From Luteipulveratus halotolerans (lineage in GTDB: Bacteria > Actinomycetota > Actinomycetes > Actinomycetales > Dermatophilaceae), in assembly GCF_001247745.1 (NCBI RefSeq), contig NZ_LAIR01000002.1, forward strand, positions 868,001-932,000: a stretch of 64,000 bases of DNA. The letters run 5' to 3'. Numbering within the stretch: the first letter of the stretch is position 1; every line of letters begins with the position of its first letter. The position numbers were made by a program, and so were the translations under genes. Below the pieces are notes generated by a model. That model was not told the DNA's origin, ran no database searches, and saw only the letters and a program-made list of their open reading frames with translations. Positions 53,426-60,956 of the stretch are shown here, one piece after another.

Positions 53426-56020
53426 GTGAAGGCCATCCGTCGTTTCCACGTGCGCACCGTCCTCCCCGAGCCGCTCGCACCCCTGGGTGAGCTGGCCACC
53501 AACCTGCGCTGGTCCTGGCACAGCCGGACCCGCGACCTGTTCCGTGACATCGACCCGCAGCGCTGGGACGAGGTCGGGCACGACCCGGTCGCGCTGCTCG
53601 CCTCGCTGTCCGGTGACGAGCTCGACCGGCTGAGCACCGATGAGGCGTTCGTCACACGCGTGCGTGAGGCGGCGGACGGACTGCGTCGCTACCTCGAGTC
53701 GCCGCAGTGGTTCCAGGAGTGGACCGCGAGCGAGCACGGCCCGGCCGCGATCGCGTACTTCAGCGCCGAGTTCGGCATCACCTCGGTGCTGCCGCAGTAC
53801 TCCGGCGGCCTCGGCATCCTCGCCGGCGACCACCTGAAGTCCGCGTCCGACCTCGGCGTACCCATCGTCGGCATCGGACTGTTCTACAAGACCGGCTACT
53901 TCAGCCAGTCGCTGTCGCGCGACGGCTGGCAGCAGGAGACCTACCCGCTGCACGACCCGGACAACCTGCCCCTGTCGCTGGTGCGCGAGCACGACGGCTC
54001 ACCGGCGCTGGTGAGCCTGCGGCTGCCCGAGGGACGGCTGCTGCGCGCACACATCTGGAAGGCGCAGGTCGGCCGGGTGCCCCTGCTGCTGCTCGACTCC
54101 GACGTCGACGGCAACGACGACGCGGCGCGCGAGCTCACCAGCCGGCTCTACGGCGGAGGCGGTGACCATCGCCTGCAGCAGGAGCTGCTCCTCGGCGTCG
54201 GCGGCGTACGGGCCCTGCGCATCTGGTCGCGCCTGACGGGTGCGCCCGAGCCCGAGGTCTACCACTGCAACGAGGGGCACGCCGGTTTCCTCGGGGTCGA
54301 GCGCATCAGCGAGCTCGTGTCGCAGCGCGGCCTCACGTTCGACGAGGCCCTGGAGGCCGTTCGGGCGGGCACGGTGTTCACGACGCACACGCCGGTGCCG
54401 GCCGGGATCGACCGGTTCGGGGTCGACCAGGTGCAGCGCTACCTCGGCGGTGACTGTGCGCTGCCGGGCGTGCCGGTCGAGCGCATCGTGCCGCTCGGGG
54501 CCGAGGACTACGACGGCGGGTCAGCCGGCATCTTCAACATGGCGGTCATGGGCCTGCGCCTCGCCCAGCGAGCCAACGGCGTCTCGCAGCTGCACGGCGA
54601 GGTCAGCCGCGGCATGTTCGACGGGCTGTGGCCGGGCTTCGACGACTCGGAGGTGCCGATCGCGAGCATCACCAACGGCGTCCACGCGCCCACCTGGATG
54701 GACCGCCGCGTCGTCGAGCTCGCGCAGCGCCACCTCGGCAGCGACCGGGTCCGCCACGAGGACGGCTGGAACGACATCAGCAACGTCCCGGCCGAGGACA
54801 TGTGGCACGTCAAGCGTGAGATGCGTCAGCAGCTGGTCGACGACGTACGCCGGCGCGTGCGTGACTCGTGGGTGACCCGCGGAGCGTCCGCGGCAGAGCT
54901 CGGCTGGACCCAGGAGATCCTCGACCCCGACGTGCTGACGATCGGGTTCGCCCGGCGCGTGCCGACGTACAAGCGCCTGACGCTGATGCTGCGCGACCCC
55001 GCACGCCTGCGCCGGCTGCTGCTCGACCCCGACCGCCCGGTCCAGCTCGTCATCGCGGGCAAGGCCCACCCGGCCGACGACACCGGCAAGAAGCTGATCC
55101 AGCAGATGGTGCAGTTCGCCGACGACCCCAAGATCCGCCACCGCATCGTCTTCCTGCCCGACTACGACATCGCGATGGCGCGCCGGCTCTACCCGGGCTG
55201 CGACGTCTGGCTCAACAACCCGCTGCGCCCGTTCGAGGCGTGCGGCACCTCGGGCATGAAGGCCGCGCTCAACGGCGGCCTCAACCTGTCGATCCTCGAC
55301 GGCTGGTGGGACGAGTGGTACGACGGCCACAACGGCTGGGCCATCCCCACCGCCGACCCTTCGACAGGCTCAGGACAAGCGGCGATGGACGCCGACCGCC
55401 GCGACGACCTCGAGGCCGCAGCGCTCTACGCCCTGATCGAGAACCACGTCGCCGCGCAGTTCTACGACCGCGACGAGCAAGACCTGCCGCAGCGCTGGAT
55501 CGCGATGGTGGCCCACACCCTGCGCACGCTCGGGCCCAAGGTGCTCGCGACGCGCATGGTGCGCGACTACGTCACGCGTCTGTACGCCCCCGCCGCCCAC
55601 GCGTCACGCGCCCGAGCGGCCGACGACTTCGCCCAGGCACGCGAGCTCGCGTCGTACAGGCGGGCTGCGCGCGGCGCGTTCGGTCAGGTGCACGTCGATC
55701 ATGTCGACTCCGAGGGAGTCGGCGACGCGCCGCAGGTCGGCGACCGCATCCGTGTCAAGGCCGACGTCTCGCTCGGCACGCTCGCACCCGACGACGTCGA
55801 CGTGCAGGTGGTCTTCGGCCGCGCGTCCGAGACCGACGAGCTGAGCGACGTCGAGGCGGTGAGCCTGACCCACGCCGAGGCGTACGACGGCTCGCGGCAC
55901 CGGTTCGAGGGAGAGGTGACGCTGCCGCGTACGGGCGCGTTCGGCTACACCGTGCGCGTGCTGCCCCGGCACCCCGGCCTGGCCTCACCCGCCGAGCTCG
56001 GCCTCGTCGTCAACGCCTGA
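53426..56020 (+). CDS. glgP: Alpha-glucan phosphorylase (GT35)
   Basis: The 864-residue protein begins VKAIRRFHVRTVLPEPLAPL, with the ~100-residue N-terminal extension (DUF3417) of actinobacterial phosphorylases (NLRWSWHSRTRDLFRDIDP). The PLP lysine lies in GTSGMKAALNGGLNLS. It releases glucose-1-phosphate from alpha-1,4-glucan, opposing the GlgE operon. A REP-like sequence at 55358-55380 adds STGSGQ near residue 646 in a surface-loop region. GTG start supported by the -10 six bases upstream. Confidence 0.95.
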   Translation: MKAIRRFHVRTVLPEPLAPLGELATNLRWSWHSRTRDLFRDIDPQRWDEVGHDPVALLASLSGDELDRLSTDEAFVTRVREAADGLRRYLESPQWFQEWTASEHGPAAIAYFSAEFGITSVLPQYSGGLGILAGDHLKSASDLGVPIVGIGLFYKTGYFSQSLSRDGWQQETYPLHDPDNLPLSLVREHDGSPALVSLRLPEGRLLRAHIWKAQVGRVPLLLLDSDVDGNDDAARELTSRLYGGGGDHRLQQELLLGVGGVRALRIWSRLTGAPEPEVYHCNEGHAGFLGVERISELVSQRGLTFDEALEAVRAGTVFTTHTPVPAGIDRFGVDQVQRYLGGDCALPGVPVERIVPLGAEDYDGGSAGIFNMAVMGLRLAQRANGVSQLHGEVSRGMFDGLWPGFDDSEVPIASITNGVHAPTWMDRRVVELAQRHLGSDRVRHEDGWNDISNVPAEDMWHVKREMRQQLVDDVRRRVRDSWVTRGASAAELGWTQEILDPDVLTIGFARRVPTYKRLTLMLRDPARLRRLLLDPDRPVQLVIAGKAHPADDTGKKLIQQMVQFADDPKIRHRIVFLPDYDIAMARRLYPGCDVWLNNPLRPFEACGTSGMKAALNGGLNLSILDGWWDEWYDGHNGWAIPTADPSTGSGQAAMDADRRDDLEAAALYALIENHVAAQFYDRDEQDLPQRWIAMVAHTLRTLGPKVLATRMVRDYVTRLYAPAAHASRARAADDFAQARELASYRRAARGAFGQVHVDHVDSEGVGDAPQVGDRIRVKADVSLGTLAPDDVDVQVVFGRASETDELSDVEAVSLTHAEAYDGSRHRFEGEVTLPRTGAFGYTVRVLPRHPGLASPAELGLVVNA
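55358..55380. repeat. REP-like element inside glgP
   Basis: CCTTCGACAGGCTCAGGACA followed by AGC matches, from memory, a palindromic repeat (CCTTCGACAGGCTCAGG) dispersed in many bacterial genomes. In the other frame it would give FDRLRTSG, a peptide commonly produced by these repeats. The reading frame of glgP is kept. Confidence 0.6.
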
Positions 56021-56054
56021 GTCTTGTTCGCTGGCAGGGGTGACGTCGGGTTCG

Positions 56055-56060
56055 TAGCGT
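56055..56060 (+). promoter_or_regulatory. -10 element (TAGCGT) of the acetyltransferase gene
   Basis: TAGCGT lies 7 nt before GTG 56068 and supports that start over GTG 56059, which overlaps the hexamer. Confidence 0.5.
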
Positions 56061-56067
56061 GCGCGCC

Positions 56068-56922
56068 GTGACTTCTGCCTTCAGCATCCGACGAGCGAGC
56101 GCCCCTGACGCGCCGGCGATGGCGCGCGTGCACATCGAGTCCCGGACCGCGAGGATGCCCTACCTCCCGCCTCAGGTGCGGCCCTTCGAGCAGGTCGTCG
56201 CGTGGATGGAGCAGGTGGTCCTGCCCGCCGGGCCCGGGTGGGTCGCGGTGGTCGACGGGTCGGTGGTCGGCTACGCGGCCGTCGAGGCGGACGTGCTGGA
56301 GGCGTTGTACGTCGCGCCCGCGCACCTCGGGCACGGCGTCGGTGCTGCGTTGCTCGACGAGGTCGTACGGCACGTCCGCGGCCGGTTGAGGCTGTACGTC
56401 TTCGAGGCCAACGAGGGCGCGCGGCGGTTCTACGAGCGGCACGGCTTTGTCGTGGTCGAGCGCCGCGACGGGTCGGACAACATGGAACGGCTCCCGGACC
56501 TGGTGATGGCGCGCAGTGCACAGGGACCGGTGACGCCGCGCTCGTACGATGTGGCGGTGCTCGCGCCCCTGACGTACGCCCTGGTCGCCGTCCTCGTCGT
56601 CCTCGCCGCGATGACCGCGCTCGCGACCGTGCGCGGACGACCGATCGACAACCCCACGTTCTACGTCGGGTGCGTCGCCGAGGCGCTCATCGTGATTCAG
56701 CTCGTCGTCGGGATCGTCCGCAGCGGCGACGGCGACCCTGCGATGTCCGCCGCGCTGTTCATCGCCTATCTCGCGGGCCTGGTGGCGGTGCTGCCGATCG
56801 CCGGGTTCTGGGCGATCGCCGAGCGTGAGTCGCGGTGGGGGACCGGAGTGCTGCTCGTCGCCGCTCTCGGCCTGCTCGTGATGCTGGGGCGCCTGGTGCA
56901 GATCTGGAACGGCCAGGGCTGA
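56068..56922 (+). CDS. GNAT acetyltransferase in frame with a membrane domain
   Basis: Residues 1-150 are a GNAT domain (FSIRRASAPDAPAMARVHIES, LEALYVAPAHLGHGVGAALLDEVV, NEGARRFYERHGFVVVERRDG). After a short linker (ARSAQGPVTPRSYD) comes a four-helix membrane part of about 120 residues with VRGRPIDNPTFYVGC. The membrane part resembles actinobacterial proteins normally encoded alone, and a -10 plus GTG lies exactly at its beginning (56545-56559). It may be two genes joined by loss of a stop, a true fusion, or both products from one frame. Confidence 0.75.
   Translation: MTSAFSIRRASAPDAPAMARVHIESRTARMPYLPPQVRPFEQVVAWMEQVVLPAGPGWVAVVDGSVVGYAAVEADVLEALYVAPAHLGHGVGAALLDEVVRHVRGRLRLYVFEANEGARRFYERHGFVVVERRDGSDNMERLPDLVMARSAQGPVTPRSYDVAVLAPLTYALVAVLVVLAAMTALATVRGRPIDNPTFYVGCVAEALIVIQLVVGIVRSGDGDPAMSAALFIAYLAGLVAVLPIAGFWAIAERESRWGTGVLLVAALGLLVMLGRLVQIWNGQG
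56545..56550 (+). promoter_or_regulatory. -10 element (TACGAT) for the membrane part alone
   Basis: TACGAT lies 6 nt before an in-frame GTG at 56557, at the boundary between the acetyltransferase and the membrane domain. Confidence 0.45.
56557..56922 (+). CDS. Alternative: stand-alone four-helix membrane protein
   Basis: From GTG 56557 the frame gives a 121-residue protein (LAPLTYALVAVLVVLAAMTAL ... WNGQG) with four membrane helices and the conserved GRPIDNPTFYVGCVAEALIV. The leaderless-type promoter makes this a plausible independent product that uses the same frame and stop as the fusion. Function unknown. Confidence 0.5.
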   Translation: MLAPLTYALVAVLVVLAAMTALATVRGRPIDNPTFYVGCVAEALIVIQLVVGIVRSGDGDPAMSAALFIAYLAGLVAVLPIAGFWAIAERESRWGTGVLLVAALGLLVMLGRLVQIWNGQG

Positions 56923-56963
56923 ACAGCCGATCCGTCCGCTGTCGGCCAGCCTGAACCGATCAG

Positions 56964-56983
56964 GTCACGATTGTGACTACACT
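56964..56983 (+). promoter_or_regulatory. Operator-like palindrome abutting a -10 (TACACT) before the pgs cluster
   Basis: GTCAC-GATT-GTGAC (56964-56977) is a perfect inverted repeat and is directly followed by TACACT (56978-56983), a good -10. A protein bound to the palindrome would cover the promoter spacer. Transcription would start near 56990, leaving a leader of about 125 nt. Confidence 0.55.
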
Positions 56984-56992
56984 TCATGGCGC

Positions 56993-57094
56993 TGCCTGGG
57001 CCGTCCCGCCCAGGCACTACGTCGCTGCGAGCTCTTCATGACCACACGGCGCCTGGCCCGCGGGGGCGACCAGGTGCCACCGGTGTCTCGCAGC
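56993..57094 (+). ncRNA. Folded leader RNA of the NlpC/P60-pgs cluster
   Basis: A first hairpin pairs TGCCTGGGC (56993-57001) with GCCCAGGCA (57008-57016). A second domain pairs GCTGCGAG (57024-57031) with CTCGCAGC (57087-57094), ACAC (57044-57047) with GTGT (57083-57086), and GGCGCCTGG (57048-57056) with CCAGGTGCC (57070-57078). The GCCTGG and CCAGG strands of the two domains could swap partners, so alternative folds are possible. A GAGGGGG ribosome site and ATG 57115 follow. Riboswitch, attenuator or stability element cannot be told apart. Confidence 0.5.
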
Positions 57095-57114
57095 ACTGAG
57101 CCCACGAGGGGGAC

Positions 57115-58194
57115 ATGGCAGTGCGGCACGGTTCGACTCCAGCACGGCGAAGCAAGCGCGTGACTCGACGCGACGTGCTCGGCCTGGCGGGTGGCACGGC
57201 AGCCGCCGTGGCCTCGTTCGGGGCCCTGCGCAGCCTTGAGGCGTTGCCGGCGGCAGCGACCTCGGCCACACCCACCGCATCGCCGACGACGGCCCTGCCG
57301 GTGTCGCTCGACGTCGACAAGTTCACCTACACCCGGGCTGCCGGCCCCGCTCGTACGCTCGTCCACGACCCGCAGAAGCGGCTGGTCGCGACGTTCACCG
57401 ACACCTGCCGCACGGTCACGGTCGCCGGCCCCCAGCGCGTGCTGGCCGAGCCGCAGGGCACCGGCGCCACCATCACCAGCACCACGCGCGTGCGCTTCGC
57501 GCCGCAGCCGTGGACCAACGGCGCTGAGAAGACCTGGGGCAAGCCGTGGCTGCTGTCCGCGCTGCAGGACAAGTCGCCCGACATGCTCGCGATCGCGATG
57601 CAGTACATCCAGGGTGCCCGGGACCTCTACGACACCCACGGTGTCCGTTATGCCGGCAACGCATCGTTCGGTCCGCAGCTCGCCCCCGGGCTGCCGCGTG
57701 ACGAGGCCTCCGACTTCTACGACTTCATGGGCGTGCCGTGGACCTTCCCGGACGGTCGCATCAAGCAGCCCGAGCCGCACCGCAAGGGTTCGATGGACTG
57801 CTCCGGCTATCTGCGCATGGTGCTCGGCCACCGCATGGGCTTCCCGCTCATGAGCAAGAGCGAGCGCAAACCCGGGCCGATGCTGCCGCGGCGTGCCTAC
57901 GCGATGGCCGCGTACTCCCCGGGCCTTGCGGTCATCCCCAACCGCAATATCCAGCCCAACCCCGCCGCACTCAAGGGGCTGCTGCCCGGCGACCTGGTCT
58001 TCTTCGAGACCGACGTGATCGTGGAGATCGATCACTCCGGCATCTATATGGGCATCGACAGCGATGGCAAGCACCGCTTCATCTCCAGCCGCGGTGAGCC
58101 GGACGGACCGACGATGGGAGACCTCGGCCGAGAGTCCACCCTCGACGGCGCCGGACCGTTCACCCGTGGATTCCGCACCGCACGACGGATCTGA
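57115..58194 (+). CDS. Secreted NlpC/P60-type peptidase, paralogue of the one at 915-1901
   Basis: The 359-residue protein has a Tat-like signal (RVTRRDVLGLAGGTAAAVASF, about residues 16-37, with RR). The C-terminal NlpC/P60 domain has Cys229 in MDCSGYL and His307 in IDHSGIYMG. The middle and the end (FRTARRI) match the first paralogue. NlpC/P60 enzymes include the gamma-PGA hydrolase PgdS, so next to pgs genes it could trim or release the polymer; peptidoglycan cleavage is the alternative. GAGGGGG precedes the ATG. Confidence 0.82.
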   Translation: MAVRHGSTPARRSKRVTRRDVLGLAGGTAAAVASFGALRSLEALPAAATSATPTASPTTALPVSLDVDKFTYTRAAGPARTLVHDPQKRLVATFTDTCRTVTVAGPQRVLAEPQGTGATITSTTRVRFAPQPWTNGAEKTWGKPWLLSALQDKSPDMLAIAMQYIQGARDLYDTHGVRYAGNASFGPQLAPGLPRDEASDFYDFMGVPWTFPDGRIKQPEPHRKGSMDCSGYLRMVLGHRMGFPLMSKSERKPGPMLPRRAYAMAAYSPGLAVIPNRNIQPNPAALKGLLPGDLVFFETDVIVEIDHSGIYMGIDSDGKHRFISSRGEPDGPTMGDLGRESTLDGAGPFTRGFRTARRI

Positions 58195-58204
58195 AGGAGC
58201 GCGT

Positions 58205-58330
58205 ATGAACGGCATGACCCGTGAGCACAGCGCGACGATTGGGAGCGCGCACGCGAGCGTCGTACGATGCACCGCCGACACGAGGGGCCCGTCCGGGGCC
58301 GCCTCCTCGATCCGGGAACTGACCTCATGA
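58205..58330 (+). CDS. Possible 41-residue coupled small protein
   Basis: ATG 58205 follows GAAGGAGCGCGT, a strong ribosome site. The frame gives MNGMTREHSATIGSAHASVV and ends at TGA 58328-58330, overlapping the next ATG (58327) as ATGA. The peptide has no recognisable domain. It may be a true small protein or only a coupling device for the following gene. TACGAT at 58263-58268 inside it may be a second promoter. Confidence 0.4.
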   Translation: MNGMTREHSATIGSAHASVVRCTADTRGPSGAASSIRELTS

Positions 58331-59949
58331 CGACACCCCTTCCGTACGACGGTCCGGCGCGCCTGTCCGCCGCCGCCGGCGAGACGGTCGCCGGAGTGCC
58401 CAGGCAGGTCGCGGACGCGCTCGACGCTCCTGTGGTGGTCTTCGCGCCCGACACCACCGGCCCGGTCATGGTCGACCTGCACCAGCGGCGTTCGGTGTTC
58501 ACCGCGCCCGACTCCCTGGCTCGCCCGCTGCTGTCGGGTGTCGTCACGGCCGGCGCCGGCACGGCTGAGGGCCTGGTCGCCCGCGCGGTGCAGGCGATCA
58601 ACGACCCGGCGAGCGGTGCTCGTATCGGCGTGGTGGGCGTCTTCGACCGGGTTGCCCGCGAGGCGAGCTGGTCGGACACCGATGGCCTGCGCCGGATGGC
58701 GGCCGACTTCGGGGAGCGGCTCGAGCGTCACGTCGAGCGCAGTGAGTCCGGTGGTCGTCGCGGTGGCGCGACCCCGGCCGGCAGTGCGCCCGCCAACGGA
58801 CCCGCCACCAACGGACACAGCACCAACGGAAACGGCGTCAACGGTCACGGCACCAACGGGCACGCGGGTGAGCCCGACTACCGGTGGCTCAACGCGACCC
58901 CGCGCGAGCCGGGCATCAAGGACCCGACGGTCCCGATCGCTCCGCTGCAGGCTGCGGCCGCTGCGCGTGCTGCAGGTCGCAACGGCGTCGAGCCGACACG
59001 CAACGGCCACCAGGTCAACGGTCATGTCTCCTCCCACGGCGCCGACCAGCAGACCCACGGCCACGCCTCGCCCCACGGGGTGACGGGTCCCCAGACCAAC
59101 GGGCACACGGCCAACGGAGCTGCCTCGCGCCCGGCCGCCACCCCGAGCTTCGGCGCGATGTGGCAGCAGGAGGCCCAGTCCGCACCGCGGCAGGCCGAGC
59201 CGAGCGCGACGCCCGCGACGACGCCCGAGCCGGTGCGACCGGCCGGTGAGGTCACCGACGAGCAGCTCCGCGCGCACAGCCTGAGCCTGGCCGACGAGAT
59301 CGGCGGCGCCGCCGACTCGCTCGCAGCCCTGCTCGACCAGGTCGACCTGCGCCACGACCAGGTCCTGCACCGGCACGCTGCTGCGGTGCAGGAGCGGTTC
59401 GCTGCGGTCGAGCGCACCCGGTCACGGCTGCGCGGTCACCTCGAAGGCACCGGAGAGCGTCCGCGCACCCGCGCGATGTTCGAGCTGCCGCGGGTGATCG
59501 ACGCTTCGGTCACGTCCGTCTACCAGAGCCTGCCCGGCAGCCACGTCGACGTCGACCTCATCGACGACTCGCTGACCGTGTCGGCCGACGCCGGCATGGT
59601 GCAGCGCGCGCTGACCCTGCTGCTGTCGACGGCCGTCGAGGCGGCCACCGGCCGTACCGTCCGGCTGAGCGCCGGCGTACGGTCCGAGGACTCCACGCGT
59701 ATCGAGGGCCGCCTCAGCGTGCAGGTCAACGTCTCCTTCTCCGGCGACACCCTCACGGCCGGTCAGCTGGCCCGTCTCGCGGGTCGGTTCGCCGACGCCG
59801 CACGCGCGACGTCGCGCCCGTCCGTCACCCCGCCCGCACAGCTGCGGACCACCGCACACGAGAACGCCGTCATCGGCGAGTCCTTCGAGGCTCGATCCGG
59901 TGGTGGGCACACCACGTTCCTCGCGCAGTGGCCGCTCGACCTGGGCTGA
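58327..59949 (+). CDS. Degenerate histidine-kinase-like protein with Asn/Gly-rich linker
   Basis: The 540-residue protein has three parts. Residues 1-140 look GAF-like (DALDAPVVVFAPDTTGPVMV ... GRIGVVGVFD-type strands). Residues 145-300 are a low-complexity linker with many NG pairs (ATNGHSTNGNGVNGHG) and no fixed fold. Residues 305-540 resemble a kinase core: a dimerisation-like helix (DEIGGAADSLAALLDQVDLRHDQVLHRH) and an ATPase-like half (MVQRALTLLLSTAVEAATG) in which the N-box asparagine and glycine boxes are not evident. It is probably a sensor or scaffold without kinase activity. No response regulator is adjacent. Confidence 0.65.
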   Translation: MTTPLPYDGPARLSAAAGETVAGVPRQVADALDAPVVVFAPDTTGPVMVDLHQRRSVFTAPDSLARPLLSGVVTAGAGTAEGLVARAVQAINDPASGARIGVVGVFDRVAREASWSDTDGLRRMAADFGERLERHVERSESGGRRGGATPAGSAPANGPATNGHSTNGNGVNGHGTNGHAGEPDYRWLNATPREPGIKDPTVPIAPLQAAAAARAAGRNGVEPTRNGHQVNGHVSSHGADQQTHGHASPHGVTGPQTNGHTANGAASRPAATPSFGAMWQQEAQSAPRQAEPSATPATTPEPVRPAGEVTDEQLRAHSLSLADEIGGAADSLAALLDQVDLRHDQVLHRHAAAVQERFAAVERTRSRLRGHLEGTGERPRTRAMFELPRVIDASVTSVYQSLPGSHVDVDLIDDSLTVSADAGMVQRALTLLLSTAVEAATGRTVRLSAGVRSEDSTRIEGRLSVQVNVSFSGDTLTAGQLARLAGRFADAARATSRPSVTPPAQLRTTAHENAVIGESFEARSGGGHTTFLAQWPLDLG

Positions 59950-59977
59950 CCCAGCATCAAGAGGCACACACCGACCC

Positions 59978-60118
59978 ATGGACAAGACCACCTGGCTGAT
60001 CGCGCTCACCCGCGCGACCCTGGCAGCCTCATTGTTCGTCGTCGTCTTCATCGCGGCACGGATCCGATTCGCGAAGGGAGCCGACGATGAGCGGTCGAGC
60101 GAGAACCGTCTGGACTGA
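59978..60118 (+). CDS. 46-residue single-helix membrane peptide
   Basis: The frame from ATG 59978 gives MDKTTWLIALTRATLAASLF then a hydrophobic stretch and a charged C-terminus (ADDERSSENRLD). It has one membrane helix (about residues 6-27). It overlaps the next gene by 32 bases in another frame. Bacillus poly-gamma-glutamate operons have a similarly small subunit (CapE/PgsE, about 47-55 residues, one helix). Size and context fit such a role, but sequence similarity is not visible. Confidence 0.55.
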   Translation: MDKTTWLIALTRATLAASLFVVVFIAARIRFAKGADDERSSENRLD

Positions 60119-60956
60119 GCAGCACTCCCTGGTCCTGTTCTGCGTCGGCGCAGCCGTCGCGGCGGCGTTCATCGGCGGCGGTCAGACCCCGGTGATCGGT
60201 GTCGGCATGATCGTCCTGATCGTCCTGACGGTCGGGATCTCGCTGTGCGTCGACGGGTTCGTGGCCCTGTGCGTCGGCCTGGTCGCCGCGGCCATCGCGG
60301 TGTTCCTCTTCAAGGTCGAGGACGTCTGGGGATCCGACCACTTCTGGACCGTGCTCGTGGCCGCTGTGACGATGCTCGTGCTGTGCTGGGTGGCCGGCCA
60401 GCTGGGCTCAGCCCTGCGCACCATCGCCCAGGGCAAGCCGCAGGCCGGTGTCGGCGACGCCGGCGTGGCGCCTGCCGTGGGCTCACTCGGCCTCCTGACC
60501 CGACCGTCGGCGACGGTGCGTCTGACCGAGGAGATCGAGCGCGCCGAGGCCTCGCACACCCCGCTGACCGTGTGGGCTGTGACCGTCCGACCCACCGACT
60601 CCCGGCTCGACGCGGGCGCCGTCACTCGGCTCAAGAGGGGCGTCGCGCGCCTGATCGAGAGCCAGGCACGCACCAGCGACGTGCCGTTCATGGTGTCCGA
60701 CAGCACGGTCGGGGTGATCCTGCCTGCGACCGACAGCGCTGCGGCGTGGGACGTCATCGGCCCGATCGTCGACGCAGCGGCGCGGTCGACGTTCGCCGAC
60801 CGCGCCACCGGCGACCGGCGGCAGCTGTCCGAGTGCGCCGAGCTGCACTCCGGTCTGGTCGCCCTCGACTCCGGCAGCACCACGGCCGAGGACCTCATCG
60901 ACGCGGCCGTGCAGGCGGCCGGCCCCCCGGCGTACGACAGAGCCGGCGGTCGATAG
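60087..60956 (+). CDS. Membrane protein with degenerate GGDEF-like cytoplasmic domain
   Basis: The 289-residue protein has four to five membrane helices (about 15-110) and a soluble domain (135-285) that looks like a diguanylate-cyclase fold: RLTEEIERAEASHTPLTVWAV, LKRGVARLIESQARTSDVPF and GVILPATDSAAAWDV. The GG(D/E)EF active-site loop is absent (SDSTVGVILP instead), so it cannot make c-di-GMP; it might bind a ligand or partner. It starts inside the small membrane gene and stops directly before pgsB. Confidence 0.65.
   Translation: MSGRARTVWTEQHSLVLFCVGAAVAAAFIGGGQTPVIGVGMIVLIVLTVGISLCVDGFVALCVGLVAAAIAVFLFKVEDVWGSDHFWTVLVAAVTMLVLCWVAGQLGSALRTIAQGKPQAGVGDAGVAPAVGSLGLLTRPSATVRLTEEIERAEASHTPLTVWAVTVRPTDSRLDAGAVTRLKRGVARLIESQARTSDVPFMVSDSTVGVILPATDSAAAWDVIGPIVDAAARSTFADRATGDRRQLSECAELHSGLVALDSGSTTAEDLIDAAVQAAGPPAYDRAGGR

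Noticed and set aside
56977..59376. 799-residue reverse frame across the NlpC/P60 and kinase-like genes
   Set aside because: It spans two forward genes and their leader and has low-complexity composition; no family recognised.
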